Shown piece after piece: positions 50,389 to 59,667 of a stretch of DNA of 64,000 nucleotides (positions are counted from its first letter, which is position 1; each line of letters begins with the position of its first letter). The notes below the pieces were generated by a model, which ran no database searches, had not been told where the DNA came from, and saw only the letters and a program-made list of their open reading frames with translations. This DNA is from Archangium sp. (GTDB taxonomy: Bacteria; Myxococcota; Myxococcia; Myxococcales; Myxococcaceae). The translations under genes and the position numbers were made by a program. The DNA is taken from positions 124,001-188,000 of the forward strand of contig JALHMW010000006.1 of assembly GCA_022843845.1 (NCBI GenBank). The letters are read 5' to 3'.

Positions 50389-51540
50389 ATGTCGTCACGC
50401 GCGTTTCCCTGGAAGGTCGTGCTGGTGGGCGGAGCTGTCGCGCTCCTGGTCGCGGCGATCGGTGGCTACCAGTACGTCATTCGGTCGTTCATTCAGGCCT
50501 ACTACACGTCGGAGTACCGGCCCGAGGCGCTGACGACCGCGGAGCTCGCTCAGCCGCCCGCCTCGCATCGTCTCACCGACGTGCCGTGGCTGAGCGAGAC
50601 GTCCGCATTGGGTCAGTCGATCAGCCTGCGCATGCTGGCCGCGCAACAAGGGCGTCTGGAGTCACGGCCCACCATCGACTTCATGATGGGCTTCACGTGG
50701 GGCGCGACGGCGATTCCACGGCGCACCGGCTTCTTCCCAGGTCAGGACCCTGAGGTCGGCTTTCTGCGCGCCGCGCCGTTTCTGGGCTTCACGCGTCGCT
50801 ACGTCACCACCGACAGCGCCGACGACTTCGCGCGCGCGCTCAGGACGTTCGTCTCGAAGGGCAGGGCGGTGAGGGTCGCGGTCGATCGCTCGTTGCTGTT
50901 GGAGGCGCGAGGGGTGGTGCCGCACAGCGTGGTGCTCATCGGGTACGACGCCGAAGGCTTCGAGTACTACGAGCCCACGTGTGACGAGGTGAAGCGCTGC
51001 GCCGCGATGGAGCGTGCTCCCGGTGAGCCCGGCCTGAAGGTGACGACGGCGCAGCTGCTGCTCGCCGCAGAGTCGCAGGCGCTCGTCTTTCAGTACCCGT
51101 GGAAGTACCAGCTGCTCGTGCTGGAGCCGTCGAGCGCTCCAGTGCCCGAGCTGTCGACGCTGTTGGCCGTGAACGGTCGTGCGCTGATGGGCATGAAGCG
51201 CGCAGGGCCGTCGACCGGCTCCGTCGCCGTCACCGACACCGCCAACGCCATCGAGCGGCACGGGAAAGACGTGGTGACGCCGGAGCTGCTCCGCGGAGTG
51301 AAGATCGCCGCGCTGGTGCGACGCGACGATTCGATCGCCCTGAGCTCGTTGTTTGCGGCGCGCTCCGAGCTGGCGCCCGCGGCGGAGGCGCTCGACGAGG
51401 CAGGCAAGGCGTACGCTCGGGCCGTCACCGCCTTCGAGGCGAACGAGCCAGAGCAGGGCGTGCGGGCGTTGAAGGAGGCCGCGGCGTTCGATCTCGAGGC
51501 TGGCAAGGCAATGCTGCGCGCGGGTGCTGACGGAGGCTGA
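50389..51540 (+). CDS. Membrane-anchored C39-peptidase-like protein, probably inactive
   Basis: A 383-residue protein with one N-terminal TM helix (about 8-30) and an outer domain. About residues 60-215 have the layout of C39-like cysteine peptidases (VPWLSETSALGQSISLRML... then RGVVPHSVVLIGYDAEGFEYYEPT with the catalytic His region), but the position of the nucleophile Cys in the CGxxSL motif is taken by Leu. It is thus probably a binding pseudo-enzyme. The rest (about 230-383) is helical. It follows pcrA after 9 bp on the same strand. Confidence 0.55.
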   Translation: MSSRAFPWKVVLVGGAVALLVAAIGGYQYVIRSFIQAYYTSEYRPEALTTAELAQPPASHRLTDVPWLSETSALGQSISLRMLAAQQGRLESRPTIDFMMGFTWGATAIPRRTGFFPGQDPEVGFLRAAPFLGFTRRYVTTDSADDFARALRTFVSKGRAVRVAVDRSLLLEARGVVPHSVVLIGYDAEGFEYYEPTCDEVKRCAAMERAPGEPGLKVTTAQLLLAAESQALVFQYPWKYQLLVLEPSSAPVPELSTLLAVNGRALMGMKRAGPSTGSVAVTDTANAIERHGKDVVTPELLRGVKIAALVRRDDSIALSSLFAARSELAPAAEALDEAGKAYARAVTAFEANEPEQGVRALKEAAAFDLEAGKAMLRAGADGG

Positions 51541-51543
51541 CGT

Positions 51544-52641
51544 TCAGCTCGCACCGGCGCTCGCCTCGAGCGCCGGTGCTGGAGTTCTGACGTCGGTCGA
51601 CCACTCCGGTGAGGCGTGCTCGATGATCGACGCCAGCGCCGTCACCCATTCGGGCGAAGCGTTGACGCACGGCACGAGGAAGAGCTCCTCGCCGCCATTG
51701 GCCTTCCACGCCTCGTTGCCGCGCAGGGAGATCTCCTCCAGCGTCTCGAGGCAATCGCTCACGAACGACGGCGCGAGCACCGCGATCCTGCGAATGCCCT
51801 GCTTCGGCAGCTGCTCGTACCAGGTGTCCGAGTACGGCTTGATCCACCCGCCGCCCAGCCGCGACTGAAACCCGACGTACCAGGGCGTTCCGTTCGGGAG
51901 CAGGCGGGCCGCGAGCCCTCTGGCCGTCGCGTAGCTGTGCGCGCGGTAGCAGAGCCGGTTCGCCTCGACGATCGTGTCGCAGCAGCCAGGCGTCGCGAGG
52001 CAGTGGGTGCCTGAAGCGTCAGTGCGTTTGACCTGTCGCTCCGGCAGCCCGTGGAAGCTGAACAGCACTGCGTCGTGCGGTCGCTCGGCCAGCACCGGGC
52101 GCGCCACGGCAGCGGTCGCGTCGAGGAAGGCGGGATCGTCGAAGAACGGGCGCACCCAGCGGGTCTGCACCTTCCAGTCGAGCTCCGTCAGCGCGGCACG
52201 TACGGCGAGCACCGACGACTCGGACGCTGCCGTCGAGTACTGCGGGTACAGCGGCACGATCTCGAGCGTCGTCACGCCGGCGGCTCGCAGCTCGGCCAGC
52301 ACGTCACGAATCGAGGGCTCGCCATAGCGCATCGCAAAGCGCACCTCGTTTCCGCCGACCAGCGACTTCAGCTGCTCCGCCAGCGCACGCATGTTGGCCA
52401 GCAATGGAGAGCCGTGCCTCGTCCACACCCGCTGATAGAGCGCGGCCGACTGGTGCTTGCGACGCGGCACGATGAAGGCGTTGACGAGCAGCCACCGCAG
52501 CGGCGTGGGCACGTCGAGCACCAGCGGGTCCATCAGGAACTCGCGCAGCCAGGGGCCGACGGCCTGAGGGGTCGGCGCCGACGGCGTGCCGAGGTTGAGC
52601 AGCAGAATGCCTCTTTGACTCACCGGGCTGGTATCGCGCAT
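51544..52641 (-). CDS. hemH: Ferrochelatase with internal [2Fe-2S] cysteine set
   Basis: A 365-residue ferrochelatase, the last step of heme synthesis (iron insertion into a porphyrin). LLLNLGTP, the MDP and RYGEPS segments, FSFHGLPE with catalytic His197, and the SCLETLEE-type glutamate are conserved. Four cysteines at 214, 220, 221 and 231, all within 18 residues, match the internal [2Fe-2S] cluster class described for the Myxococcus xanthus enzyme. It also carries a 20-residue N-terminal extension. The convergent neighbour ends 3 bp away. Confidence 0.95.
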   Translation of the reverse strand: MRDTSPVSQRGILLLNLGTPSAPTPQAVGPWLREFLMDPLVLDVPTPLRWLLVNAFIVPRRKHQSAALYQRVWTRHGSPLLANMRALAEQLKSLVGGNEVRFAMRYGEPSIRDVLAELRAAGVTTLEIVPLYPQYSTAASESSVLAVRAALTELDWKVQTRWVRPFFDDPAFLDATAAVARPVLAERPHDAVLFSFHGLPERQVKRTDASGTHCLATPGCCDTIVEANRLCYRAHSYATARGLAARLLPNGTPWYVGFQSRLGGGWIKPYSDTWYEQLPKQGIRRIAVLAPSFVSDCLETLEEISLRGNEAWKANGGEELFLVPCVNASPEWVTALASIIEHASPEWSTDVRTPAPALEASAGAS

Positions 52642-52686
52642 CGGCGGCCTGACTGTGTCAGCGGTTCGTCAAACCGGGCTGAACGC

Positions 52687-52908
52687 TCAGCGCAAGCGCG
52701 CGAGCACGGCCTTGATGGTGCTGCTCTCACCGGCGGGATCCAGCGAACGCTCGACCGCGCGCTGTCGCACCGTCTCGTCGAAGGCGGCCGTCCGCCCGGC
52801 CGCGTCGAGGTCGTGCCAGGCGGGATGACTCTTGACGACGCCGTCCACCGTGCGCTCGCGGCGAGCCGACACGACCTGTTCCAGCAACAGCAGCTCTTCG
52901 GGCGTCAT
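52687..52908 (-). CDS. Small protein coupled to ECF sigma factor
   Basis: A 73-residue soluble protein, mostly helical: TPEELLLLEQVVSARRERTVDGVVKSHPAWHDLDAAGRTAAFDETV. The ATG at 52908 overlaps the stop of the ECF sigma gene (ATGA). It has no TM helix or zinc finger, so it is not a standard anti-sigma, but its position suggests a small regulator of the sigma factor. No family is recognised. Confidence 0.6.
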   Translation of the reverse strand: MTPEELLLLEQVVSARRERTVDGVVKSHPAWHDLDAAGRTAAFDETVRQRAVERSLDPAGESSTIKAVLARLR

Positions 52909-53477
52909 GGCGCGAGCTCCAGGTCGAGATCGATGCCGGCCTTCTTCAGACACTCGGCGAGGAACTTCCGCGCGCGCGTCACGTTCTGCAGAAACGTGTT
53001 CAGTGACATGCGCACCGACGCCGCCAAAACGTGATCGTCATCAGGTCGATCGATGCGCGCCCCCAGCGCCATGCCGGGCTGCGGCGGCAACTTCTCCCTG
53101 CACTTCGCAATCGCCACGCGCAGGTGCGGGTCCGGGAGCCGGGGCTGAACGTCACCCTGCGCTTCCAGCTGCCGATGGAGCTGATCGATCTCGGTCGGCG
53201 TCGACGACACCTTCCGCATCTCAGTGAAGGCGACGTTGCGCGCCGTGATGACGGCGAAGCGCAGCAGCGCGTTCGGCTTGCCGTCGTGCACGAACCGCGG
53301 CGCTACCTGCCACACCCGCAGCAGCGCCTCTTGCAGCACCGCCTCGGTGTCACAGCGCGCCGCGAACGGACGAAGCGACCCTCGCAACGACGACTCGACC
53401 GACGACGCCCACCGCCCGAAGGCAGCGGCATCGCCGGTCGAAATCTGCGCGAGCTGAGCGACTTCAGCCTGCATCAC
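52905..53477 (-). CDS. Divergent ECF-type sigma factor
   Basis: A 190-residue protein with weak but clear sigma region 2 (about 20-95, LQEALLRVWQVAP and FAVITARNVAFTEMRK) and a region 4-like C-terminus (about 115-180, VRMSLNTFLQNVTRARKFLAECLKKAG). Its helix-turn-helix is unusual, so its promoters are not predictable. It follows the VIT-vWA gene by 13 bp and overlaps the small gene at 52908, so the three are probably one operon in which the sigma factor comes second. Confidence 0.8.
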   Translation of the reverse strand: MMQAEVAQLAQISTGDAAAFGRWASSVESSLRGSLRPFAARCDTEAVLQEALLRVWQVAPRFVHDGKPNALLRFAVITARNVAFTEMRKVSSTPTEIDQLHRQLEAQGDVQPRLPDPHLRVAIAKCREKLPPQPGMALGARIDRPDDDHVLAASVRMSLNTFLQNVTRARKFLAECLKKAGIDLDLELAP

Positions 53478-53490
53478 GCACTCCCTGCCA

Positions 53491-56040
53491 TCACGGCGTC
53501 GACAGCTCTACTTCGACGTTCTGCCCCGACGAGACCAGCTGCACGCGCACCGGGTGCTGCAGCTCTCCCGGCGTCGTCAACGTCAGCGTCAACACCAGGC
53601 CGGGCCCGTACACGCCGTTGGACGTGGTGAACGAGAAGTTCACCTGCGCCTTCACGGTGGTGCCGTCGGCGAGCTCGATGACGGCGTCCTTGTGCGGCTC
53701 CCAGTCGAGCTGCGCGTCGAGCACGATCTCGAGGTCGAGCCGCGTGCCGTGCTGGCGGAGCACCCGGCCAGTGATGCGCTTTCCACCACCACCCATGACC
53801 TTCACCAGCTTGTCGACCAGCTCGCCGAGCTTGAGGCCCTTCTTCTTCGCGGGCTCCGGCGCCCGAATGGCCTTCGGCTTCGCAGGCGACGCAGGGGCGG
53901 GGCCGCGGGAGGCGAGCTCGTCGAGCGACATGGGCGCCTCGGCCTTCACGTCTTCTTGCGCTTCCATCGGCTCTTGCTCGCTGTCATCGCTCATCGCGCC
54001 TTCGTCCGCGCGCACGTCGACTGCCCGCCGCCGCTCCGCGCTGACCTCCTTCTCGGCCTCGTCCCGCTTGACCCCGCCAGCCCTGAGCGGAGGCGGCGGT
54101 GCGCCCGGGCTCAGCACCGAAGCCATGCTGCGTGACGAGACGGTCCTGTTCACGTTCATGCCTGAGCCCTGCATCGCGCCGACGACGAGTGGCGCTGCCG
54201 CCGAGCGCAAGCCGACGCCTTCTGCCGACATTCCGTACGCGAGCTCCTGAGGCTGCGTCACGTTGCGTCGGGGGAGCCGCGGGTCGACCGTCATCTGCTC
54301 GCTGATGGCCACCCACGAGGTGAGCCGCGTGGAGATCTGGAAGTCGAGCCCGATGGCCGTCACCGCCGCGTCGACGGAGTGGCCCGGCTCGACCACCCGC
54401 TGCGTCTCGAGATCCTCCACCAGCTCACGAGCGAAGAGCGTCGCCACCGAGCGGCTGCCGAAGCCGCGATCGACCGCCGGCACCTCGATCGTCTCTTCGA
54501 AGTCACCCTGCGCCGTGCGTCCGCGCACCGTCACGCGGCCACCCGACGCCTTCAGCTTCATCGACAGCAGCGCAGGCGAGCCCGAGTACACGTCGGGCAG
54601 GCGCTGCGGCGCCTGCATCACCAGCGCGTCACCCGACAGCTCGACGTCGGTGATGAGCGGCGCGGTGGTGCGGGCCAGCAGCCGGCGAATCGAGACCTCG
54701 ACGTCTTCTCCGAGTCCCATCACGAGCTCGACGCCACGACCTGCGCGCGCGGCCGGCTGGGTGAGGCTGCGGTTGACGCCCGAGCCAACGCCAACCGTGT
54801 GCACGCGGGAGCCCGACGGCAGCCGGTGTGAAATCGCCGTCAGCACCTCGTGCTCGCTCCCGATGAGGCCGTCGGTGATGAGCACCACCTGTCGCTGTGC
54901 CTCCTGCCGGAGCGGCGCGAGCGCCTCGATGATGCCGCTCGCCATCTCGGTGCCGCCCGACGCCCGCAGCCTCGACAGCCACGCCTGCGCGTCCTTGCGG
55001 TTCGACGACGTCGCCTGCACCGAGCCGCTCTTCCAGCGCCGCGGCGACGACGAGAACTCGATGAGCTCGAGCGAGTCCTGGTCCTGCAGGGTGTCGATGA
55101 GCGCCGCGGTGAAGCGCCGCGCCTGATCGAGCGGCAGCCCTGACATCGAGCCAGAGGTGTCGAGCAGCACGATGAGATCGCGCGCGACGGCGCCCATCTT
55201 CGCTTCGACTGCCGGCGGCACGAGGGTCATGAGCCCGAACACAGACTCCGACGACGGGCCCTTGCCGGGGCGAGAGATGTCGAGCTCGACGCCGACCTTC
55301 AGCTGCGCGGCTCTCCACCGGACGACGACGTCACGATCGAGGCTGGCTCCGGCGTCATCGGCGAAGGCGACGTCGGTCGACGACATGCCGCGCACGGTGT
55401 GGAGCGCGTGACTCGGCGACTCGGGTCGAAACCCCTCCGCCAGTCGATCGCGAATCGTCATGCCGAGCGACAGCTTCACCGGCAGCGCCTGGTCGGCCAC
55501 GTCGACGGTGACGCGCGCGTGATCCGCCACGCGACCGGGCTGGCCCAGGTAGCGCGGCGCGACGACGGTGGGGAAGCGCCACTCCCAGTACCCGTCCGCC
55601 AGCCACGCGAGCTTCTGATCGATCGTCACCTCGCACACCACCGACAGCCGCGGCGGCACGTTGCCGACCTCTTGCGTGAAGAGGCTGGTGCGCTCCTGAT
55701 CGAGAATGGCGGCCGTGCGGCCCTCGAGCACCGCGTCTTCGAAGCGACGGCGCGCCTGCTGCTTGGTGTCGACCTCTCCGATGATGCGCTGGTCGCCGAT
55801 GGTGAACGAGAACGCGCTCACCGCGCCGTCAGCCGGCAGCGGCAACGAGTAGGTGACGCGCAGCGGCTCGGCGTGCGGGTTGTGGAACGTCTGCGTCAGC
55901 TTCACCTGCACCACGCCGGCCTTGGCGTCGGCCGTCAGCGAGGCGCCAGTCAGCGGCAGGGTGCGGCCATCGACGGCGACCAGGCGGCCACCAGAAGACT
56001 CGTACGAAGAAGCGGAAGACGGAGCGGCGTGCGATGACAT
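53491..56040 (-). CDS. VIT and von Willebrand A domain protein
   Basis: An 849-residue protein of the inter-alpha-trypsin-inhibitor heavy-chain type. The VIT domain (about 15-145; FHNPHAEPLRVTYSLPLPADGAVSAF, EDAVLEGRTAAILDQ) is followed by a vWA domain (about 290-460) with a full metal-binding site, including DTSGSMSG and the TEMASGI stretch. The remainder has a Pro/Glu/Ala-rich hinge and a beta domain at the end. There is no signal peptide, so it is probably cytoplasmic or an unusual exporter client. The ATG at 56040 with AAAGGA upstream is preferred over the in-frame start at 56085. Confidence 0.85.
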   Translation of the reverse strand: MSSHAAPSSASSYESSGGRLVAVDGRTLPLTGASLTADAKAGVVQVKLTQTFHNPHAEPLRVTYSLPLPADGAVSAFSFTIGDQRIIGEVDTKQQARRRFEDAVLEGRTAAILDQERTSLFTQEVGNVPPRLSVVCEVTIDQKLAWLADGYWEWRFPTVVAPRYLGQPGRVADHARVTVDVADQALPVKLSLGMTIRDRLAEGFRPESPSHALHTVRGMSSTDVAFADDAGASLDRDVVVRWRAAQLKVGVELDISRPGKGPSSESVFGLMTLVPPAVEAKMGAVARDLIVLLDTSGSMSGLPLDQARRFTAALIDTLQDQDSLELIEFSSSPRRWKSGSVQATSSNRKDAQAWLSRLRASGGTEMASGIIEALAPLRQEAQRQVVLITDGLIGSEHEVLTAISHRLPSGSRVHTVGVGSGVNRSLTQPAARAGRGVELVMGLGEDVEVSIRRLLARTTAPLITDVELSGDALVMQAPQRLPDVYSGSPALLSMKLKASGGRVTVRGRTAQGDFEETIEVPAVDRGFGSRSVATLFARELVEDLETQRVVEPGHSVDAAVTAIGLDFQISTRLTSWVAISEQMTVDPRLPRRNVTQPQELAYGMSAEGVGLRSAAAPLVVGAMQGSGMNVNRTVSSRSMASVLSPGAPPPPLRAGGVKRDEAEKEVSAERRRAVDVRADEGAMSDDSEQEPMEAQEDVKAEAPMSLDELASRGPAPASPAKPKAIRAPEPAKKKGLKLGELVDKLVKVMGGGGKRITGRVLRQHGTRLDLEIVLDAQLDWEPHKDAVIELADGTTVKAQVNFSFTTSNGVYGPGLVLTLTLTTPGELQHPVRVQLVSSGQNVEVELSTP

Positions 56041-56152
56041 GTTTTTGGTCCTTTCGTCGGGGTTCGAAGACCTCAACGCGACCACCCCTGAAGCTTGTGA
56101 CAGCCTTTCTCGCGGGCCCAGTCAAACCCTCGCCGAGACGGCGGTTTTCGCG

Positions 56153-56788
56153 CTACCGGCGGTCGGGAAACAGCGCCGAAAAGGCTGCACGCGTCTTCGC
56201 CGTCAGGGCCTCCGGGTCCGGCCAGCGCAGCTCGCTCTCAGGCAGGAGGGACTTCACGTACAGCGCCTCCATCACCCGCTTCACCGAGCCGTCGGGCATG
56301 GCGTCACGATCGAAGCCGGGCACCAGGGCGGCCAGCGTGTAGCCGCGGCGCTCGGCGAACAGCTGCTGGCCCTTCGAGGCGAGGGTGACGAAGACCTGCA
56401 ACGACTCGGCGCCGATGGCCGCTCCGAGCGCTTCGAAGAGCGGAAACCCCATCGCGCCCAGCAGGCCCGCTCGTGCGTCGGGAGCGAGCACCCCGAGCCG
56501 CCCGTGCAGCGTTCGTGACGCGTCTTCCCGCTCGAACGCCTGAAAGCCGACGACGACGTCCTCGAGACAGATGGCGCAGGCCCAGAGGCTGCTGGAGCTC
56601 GAGAGGTGTCGACGGAGGAACTCGCGCTCCAGGAACACCGACTCCGCGCCGACCCGAATCGCCGGGTACCAGCCTTCGAGCAACGTGGGCAGCCCGTCGA
56701 GCTCCCCTTCGGAGAACGCGCGCAGCGTGACGCCAGCAGGCAGCGACAGCACCTGCCCCATCGCCTCAGGAGTCGGCCAGGCCTTCAT
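56153..56788 (-). CDS. GNAT-fold-like hypothetical protein
   Basis: A 211-residue soluble protein. The pattern of strands and helices (VVVGFQAFERED ... LHGRLGVLAPDARAGLLGAMGFPLFEALGAAIGAESLQVFVTLASKGQQLFAERRGY) resembles the GNAT acetyltransferase fold, with the Arg/Gly loop of the acetyl-CoA site replaced by ARAGLLGA. Activity is doubtful and the substrate unknown. Upstream, 30 bp separate it from the lipoprotein gene at 56831 that is on the same strand. Confidence 0.5.
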   Translation of the reverse strand: MKAWPTPEAMGQVLSLPAGVTLRAFSEGELDGLPTLLEGWYPAIRVGAESVFLEREFLRRHLSSSSSLWACAICLEDVVVGFQAFEREDASRTLHGRLGVLAPDARAGLLGAMGFPLFEALGAAIGAESLQVFVTLASKGQQLFAERRGYTLAALVPGFDRDAMPDGSVKRVMEALYVKSLLPESELRWPDPEALTAKTRAAFSALFPDRR

Positions 56789-56830
56789 GGCCGCGCATTG
56801 ATCACCTTCCGGCGCCGAGCGCTACCTCGG

Positions 56831-58027
56831 TCAACGCACCCGGATGAGCGAAATGCCTGGAGGGCCGACGACGAGCACCTGGGTCCCACCGAGCGCGACG
56901 ATGGCGTTGCCGCCAGATGGCGCTTCGAGGTCTTCCCACGTGCCGCCCACCTGGTGGCGGAAGATGCTGGTATCGGTCGCCACATAGCGGTCGGCCGAAC
57001 CGGTGCCCCACGCCATTGCCTGCACTGCGCCGCTTGGCAGGCTGCTGCTCTTCCAGTCCGGCCCGGGGCCCTGCACGAGCACCGGGTCCTCCATCAGCGT
57101 GGAGCGGCGGCCCAGCGCCCACAGACCGTCAGCGTCGACCTGCACCTTGAGCCATCGCGCGAGCACCGGCGCTGCCAGCACCACCCACTCCTCACCCTGT
57201 GAGGTGAACATGCCGTCGTCGCCGACCGCGACCACCTCATCGCCGAGCGGCGCCAGCGCGTTGAGCGGTAGCATCGACGGTCGCGACAGGACGAAGTCGT
57301 TGGTGTCGTAGACGCCCACCATTCCGCTCGAGGTCGCGACGAAGAGCTTCTCCTTGTGGCGCAGCGCGGCTGTGAACGACTCGGTGCAGGTGTGCGAGAG
57401 CCGCCTCAGCGCGGACGGCGGACCGACGAGGACGACCCCGTCGTCGCCCACGATCGTGAGCACGCCGTCGCTCGCGATGCTGATGGCGCGAAGCGTGCTC
57501 GTGACACCACTGACGGCGGGGGCGCCCCACGTGCCGTTCGCGAAGAAGGGCAGCACGGCGCCCATCTCACCGACGGCCCACACGGTGCGATTGGGCGCCA
57601 GCGCTGCTGCGTGGAGCGACACCGCCTGCATCGTCGGAACCACGCGCCACAGTGGGCGGGCGAGCGGATCAGACGGGGTCACCCGCACCGTCAGCGCGCG
57701 GTTCTCTCCACGCCACGTCGCGCCCAGGCGAACCGGCCCCGCGCACGCTGCTTCTTCCGCCGGCGCACAGCGAAACGTCGCCGAGCCGGTGCCCGCGACG
57801 AGGGCGACCTGATCGCCTTCGACGAAGGTGCCGACCGCCGCCGTCAGTTGAACGATGCCGGTGCCGGGGTTGCCACGCTCGTCGAAGGCCTGAATCGAGA
57901 CGATGGCGCGCTCGCTCCGCCCGTCGAACGTGTACCTGTCACTCGAGAACGAGAAGTCGGGCGTGGCCGGAGCCACGCACCCGAGAGCTGAAACCGTGAG
58001 CAGCGCACACGTGGCGACACGACGCAT
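56831..58027 (-). CDS. Lipoprotein with Ig-like and beta-propeller regions
   Basis: A 398-residue lipoprotein: signal peptide and lipobox SALGC (Cys17), a beta domain like an Ig/invasin module (about 25-115, YTFDGRSERAIVSIQAFDERGNPGTG), then repeated strands with the pattern ...VGDDG... (about 130-390) suggesting a beta-propeller. Cysteines C86/C94 and a late C may pair. The function is unknown; probably exported to the outer membrane. Confidence 0.68.
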   Translation of the reverse strand: MRRVATCALLTVSALGCVAPATPDFSFSSDRYTFDGRSERAIVSIQAFDERGNPGTGIVQLTAAVGTFVEGDQVALVAGTGSATFRCAPAEEAACAGPVRLGATWRGENRALTVRVTPSDPLARPLWRVVPTMQAVSLHAAALAPNRTVWAVGEMGAVLPFFANGTWGAPAVSGVTSTLRAISIASDGVLTIVGDDGVVLVGPPSALRRLSHTCTESFTAALRHKEKLFVATSSGMVGVYDTNDFVLSRPSMLPLNALAPLGDEVVAVGDDGMFTSQGEEWVVLAAPVLARWLKVQVDADGLWALGRRSTLMEDPVLVQGPGPDWKSSSLPSGAVQAMAWGTGSADRYVATDTSIFRHQVGGTWEDLEAPSGGNAIVALGGTQVLVVGPPGISLIRVR

Positions 58028-58069
58028 GGGAAGCCTCCAGCGTCGTCTTCGACACGCCTGCCGTCCGCC

Positions 58070-58471
58070 TTAACCCACGAGGGCCTGCGAGCCGGCGATC
58101 TCGATGGTGAACCTGAAGGCCGGTTGGACATCGGAGCCCCACACCGACACTGCGAACGTCTGGCCTTCGGTCGCGGTGGCAGGCACCTCGAAGCGATACG
58201 TGAAGATGGCTTCGCCGCGCTTGAGGCCCGCGCGCAGGCCATCGGCGTAGCTGACGCGCCCCAACCCTGCGCCGCCACGCGCCTCGGCCACCACGTCGAG
58301 CATGCCTCCACGCGTCAGCTTCACGCGCCGCCCGTCGAGCGCACCGCCCGGGTTCGATGGGTTTCCGTGAATGCGCACGTACTCGACGGTGCCATTCGAG
58401 GGCTCGACGGCCGCACCCGGGGTTGAGCGCTGCACGAAGAACTGCCGACGAAAGAGCGGAGCCTGCTTCAT
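58070..58471 (-). CDS. Small hypothetical beta-rich protein
   Basis: A 133-residue protein without a signal peptide. After a short basic N-terminus (MKQAPLFRRQFFVQR) it has alternating beta strands (VEYVRIHGNPSN, FTYRFEVPATATEGQTFAVSVWG, FRFTIEIAG). No family is recognised. The frame has the region's codon bias and lies 42 bp upstream of the Ig-propeller lipoprotein on the same strand. Confidence 0.5.
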   Translation of the reverse strand: MKQAPLFRRQFFVQRSTPGAAVEPSNGTVEYVRIHGNPSNPGGALDGRRVKLTRGGMLDVVAEARGGAGLGRVSYADGLRAGLKRGEAIFTYRFEVPATATEGQTFAVSVWGSDVQPAFRFTIEIAGSQALVG

Positions 58472-58643
58472 GACGTGGCCTCGGGTGCGCGAGAGAGAGA
58501 AGACGAGGACATTGTCGTGAATCAGCCTCGACTTGTCGCCGAGTCACGGGCGCCCCGGGTCGCGTCATGCCTCTGACGCAACCGCGCGCCATCGTGCGGC
58601 CAAGCGCTCGGCGAAGTCGGGAGCGACCCGTCGTGCCCCAGGG

Positions 58644-59516
58644 TCAGCGCGGCCCGGGCGACGGCGGTTGACCCGCGTCGAGCACGCGCTTCTCGAGCCC
58701 TGCCAGGCGGGCCAGCGTCTGCTCGTACAGCGCGTCGACCTTCACGTGCAGCTGCGTTACCTCGAGGCCGGCGCGAATGTTCGCGTCGTACTCGGCATCG
58801 GAGCGGATCCGCTCCTTCGCCGCCTGCCGGTTCTGGCTGATGAGCACCATGCACGAGAGGAAGATGGCCTCGAGAGAGACGACCATCGTCAAGAGCCCGA
58901 AGGGGAACGGGTCGAACGCCTCGACCGAGGGCACGAAACCCAGGTTCACCGAGATCCACACCGCGAACCACGCGATGTGCACCACGAGGAAGGTGATGCT
59001 GCCCGAGAACGCCGCGGCCTTGTCGGCGATGCGCTGCACCGTGGTGAGCTTCTCTTCCACCGCCTCGTTCGGGCTGTAGGTCGGCCGCGTGCCGATGAGG
59101 CGATCGGCCTCACGCAGGCGTCTGCCGATGACGGCCAGCACGTCCATCGCGGAGGTGGGGTGGCGCTTGAAGAGCAGCTCGAGGTCGTTTCGATCGAGGC
59201 GCACGGCGCGGGTGCTTTCGATCGCCACCGACGACGCGCTGCGTGGGTCGCCGTCGAGCAGCGAGAGCTCGCCGAAGAAGTCGCCGGCCTTCGCGGTCTC
59301 GAACACCACGCGCTGACCGACGGTGTCCTCGACGAAGATCTCCACGGCGCCAGAGACGACGATGAAGATCGAGCCGCCGGGGTCGCCGCGCTTGAACACC
59401 ACCTGGCCCGCGTCGAACGAGACGTCGTCGAGCTGGGCTGCCAGCAACGCCCGCTCTTCTTCATCGAGGCGCTCGAAGAGTGGAACGCTCGCGAGCAGGG
59501 CAGTGTCGGCAGGCAT
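58644..59516 (-). CDS. CNB-DUF1003 membrane protein
   Basis: A 290-residue protein with a cyclic-nucleotide-binding domain (about 10-125; intact phosphate cassette FFGELSLLDGDPRSASSV) followed by a DUF1003 domain with two TM helices (about 165-235; ITFLVVHIAWFAVWISVNLGF and FGLLTMVVSLEAIFLSCMVLISQNR), then a coiled coil. DUF1003 is of unknown function. The ATG at 59516 is preferred to the GTG at 59528. It is divergent from the HPt gene. Confidence 0.88.
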   Translation of the reverse strand: MPADTALLASVPLFERLDEEERALLAAQLDDVSFDAGQVVFKRGDPGGSIFIVVSGAVEIFVEDTVGQRVVFETAKAGDFFGELSLLDGDPRSASSVAIESTRAVRLDRNDLELLFKRHPTSAMDVLAVIGRRLREADRLIGTRPTYSPNEAVEEKLTTVQRIADKAAAFSGSITFLVVHIAWFAVWISVNLGFVPSVEAFDPFPFGLLTMVVSLEAIFLSCMVLISQNRQAAKERIRSDAEYDANIRAGLEVTQLHVKVDALYEQTLARLAGLEKRVLDAGQPPSPGPR

Positions 59517-59656
59517 GCGACACGGCACCTAGCCTTGCGGACAGATCGCATCAACCCTCGCGCGGCTGGCCCTTTGCAATATCGTCGGGTGCGCCGAAGA
59601 ACCGCGGCGGGGAGCGTGGGTGCGGCGACCGCCGGAAGGTCTGCCGTGACCTGCCA

Positions 59657-59662
59657 GGGAGG
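59657..59662 (+). promoter_or_regulatory. Shine-Dalgarno GGGAGG that sets the HPt start
   Basis: GGGAGG at 59657-59662 is 5 bases before the GTG at 59668 and overlaps the alternative GTG at 59662, so 59668 is the likely start. Confidence 0.65.
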
Positions 59663-59667
59663 TGTCA

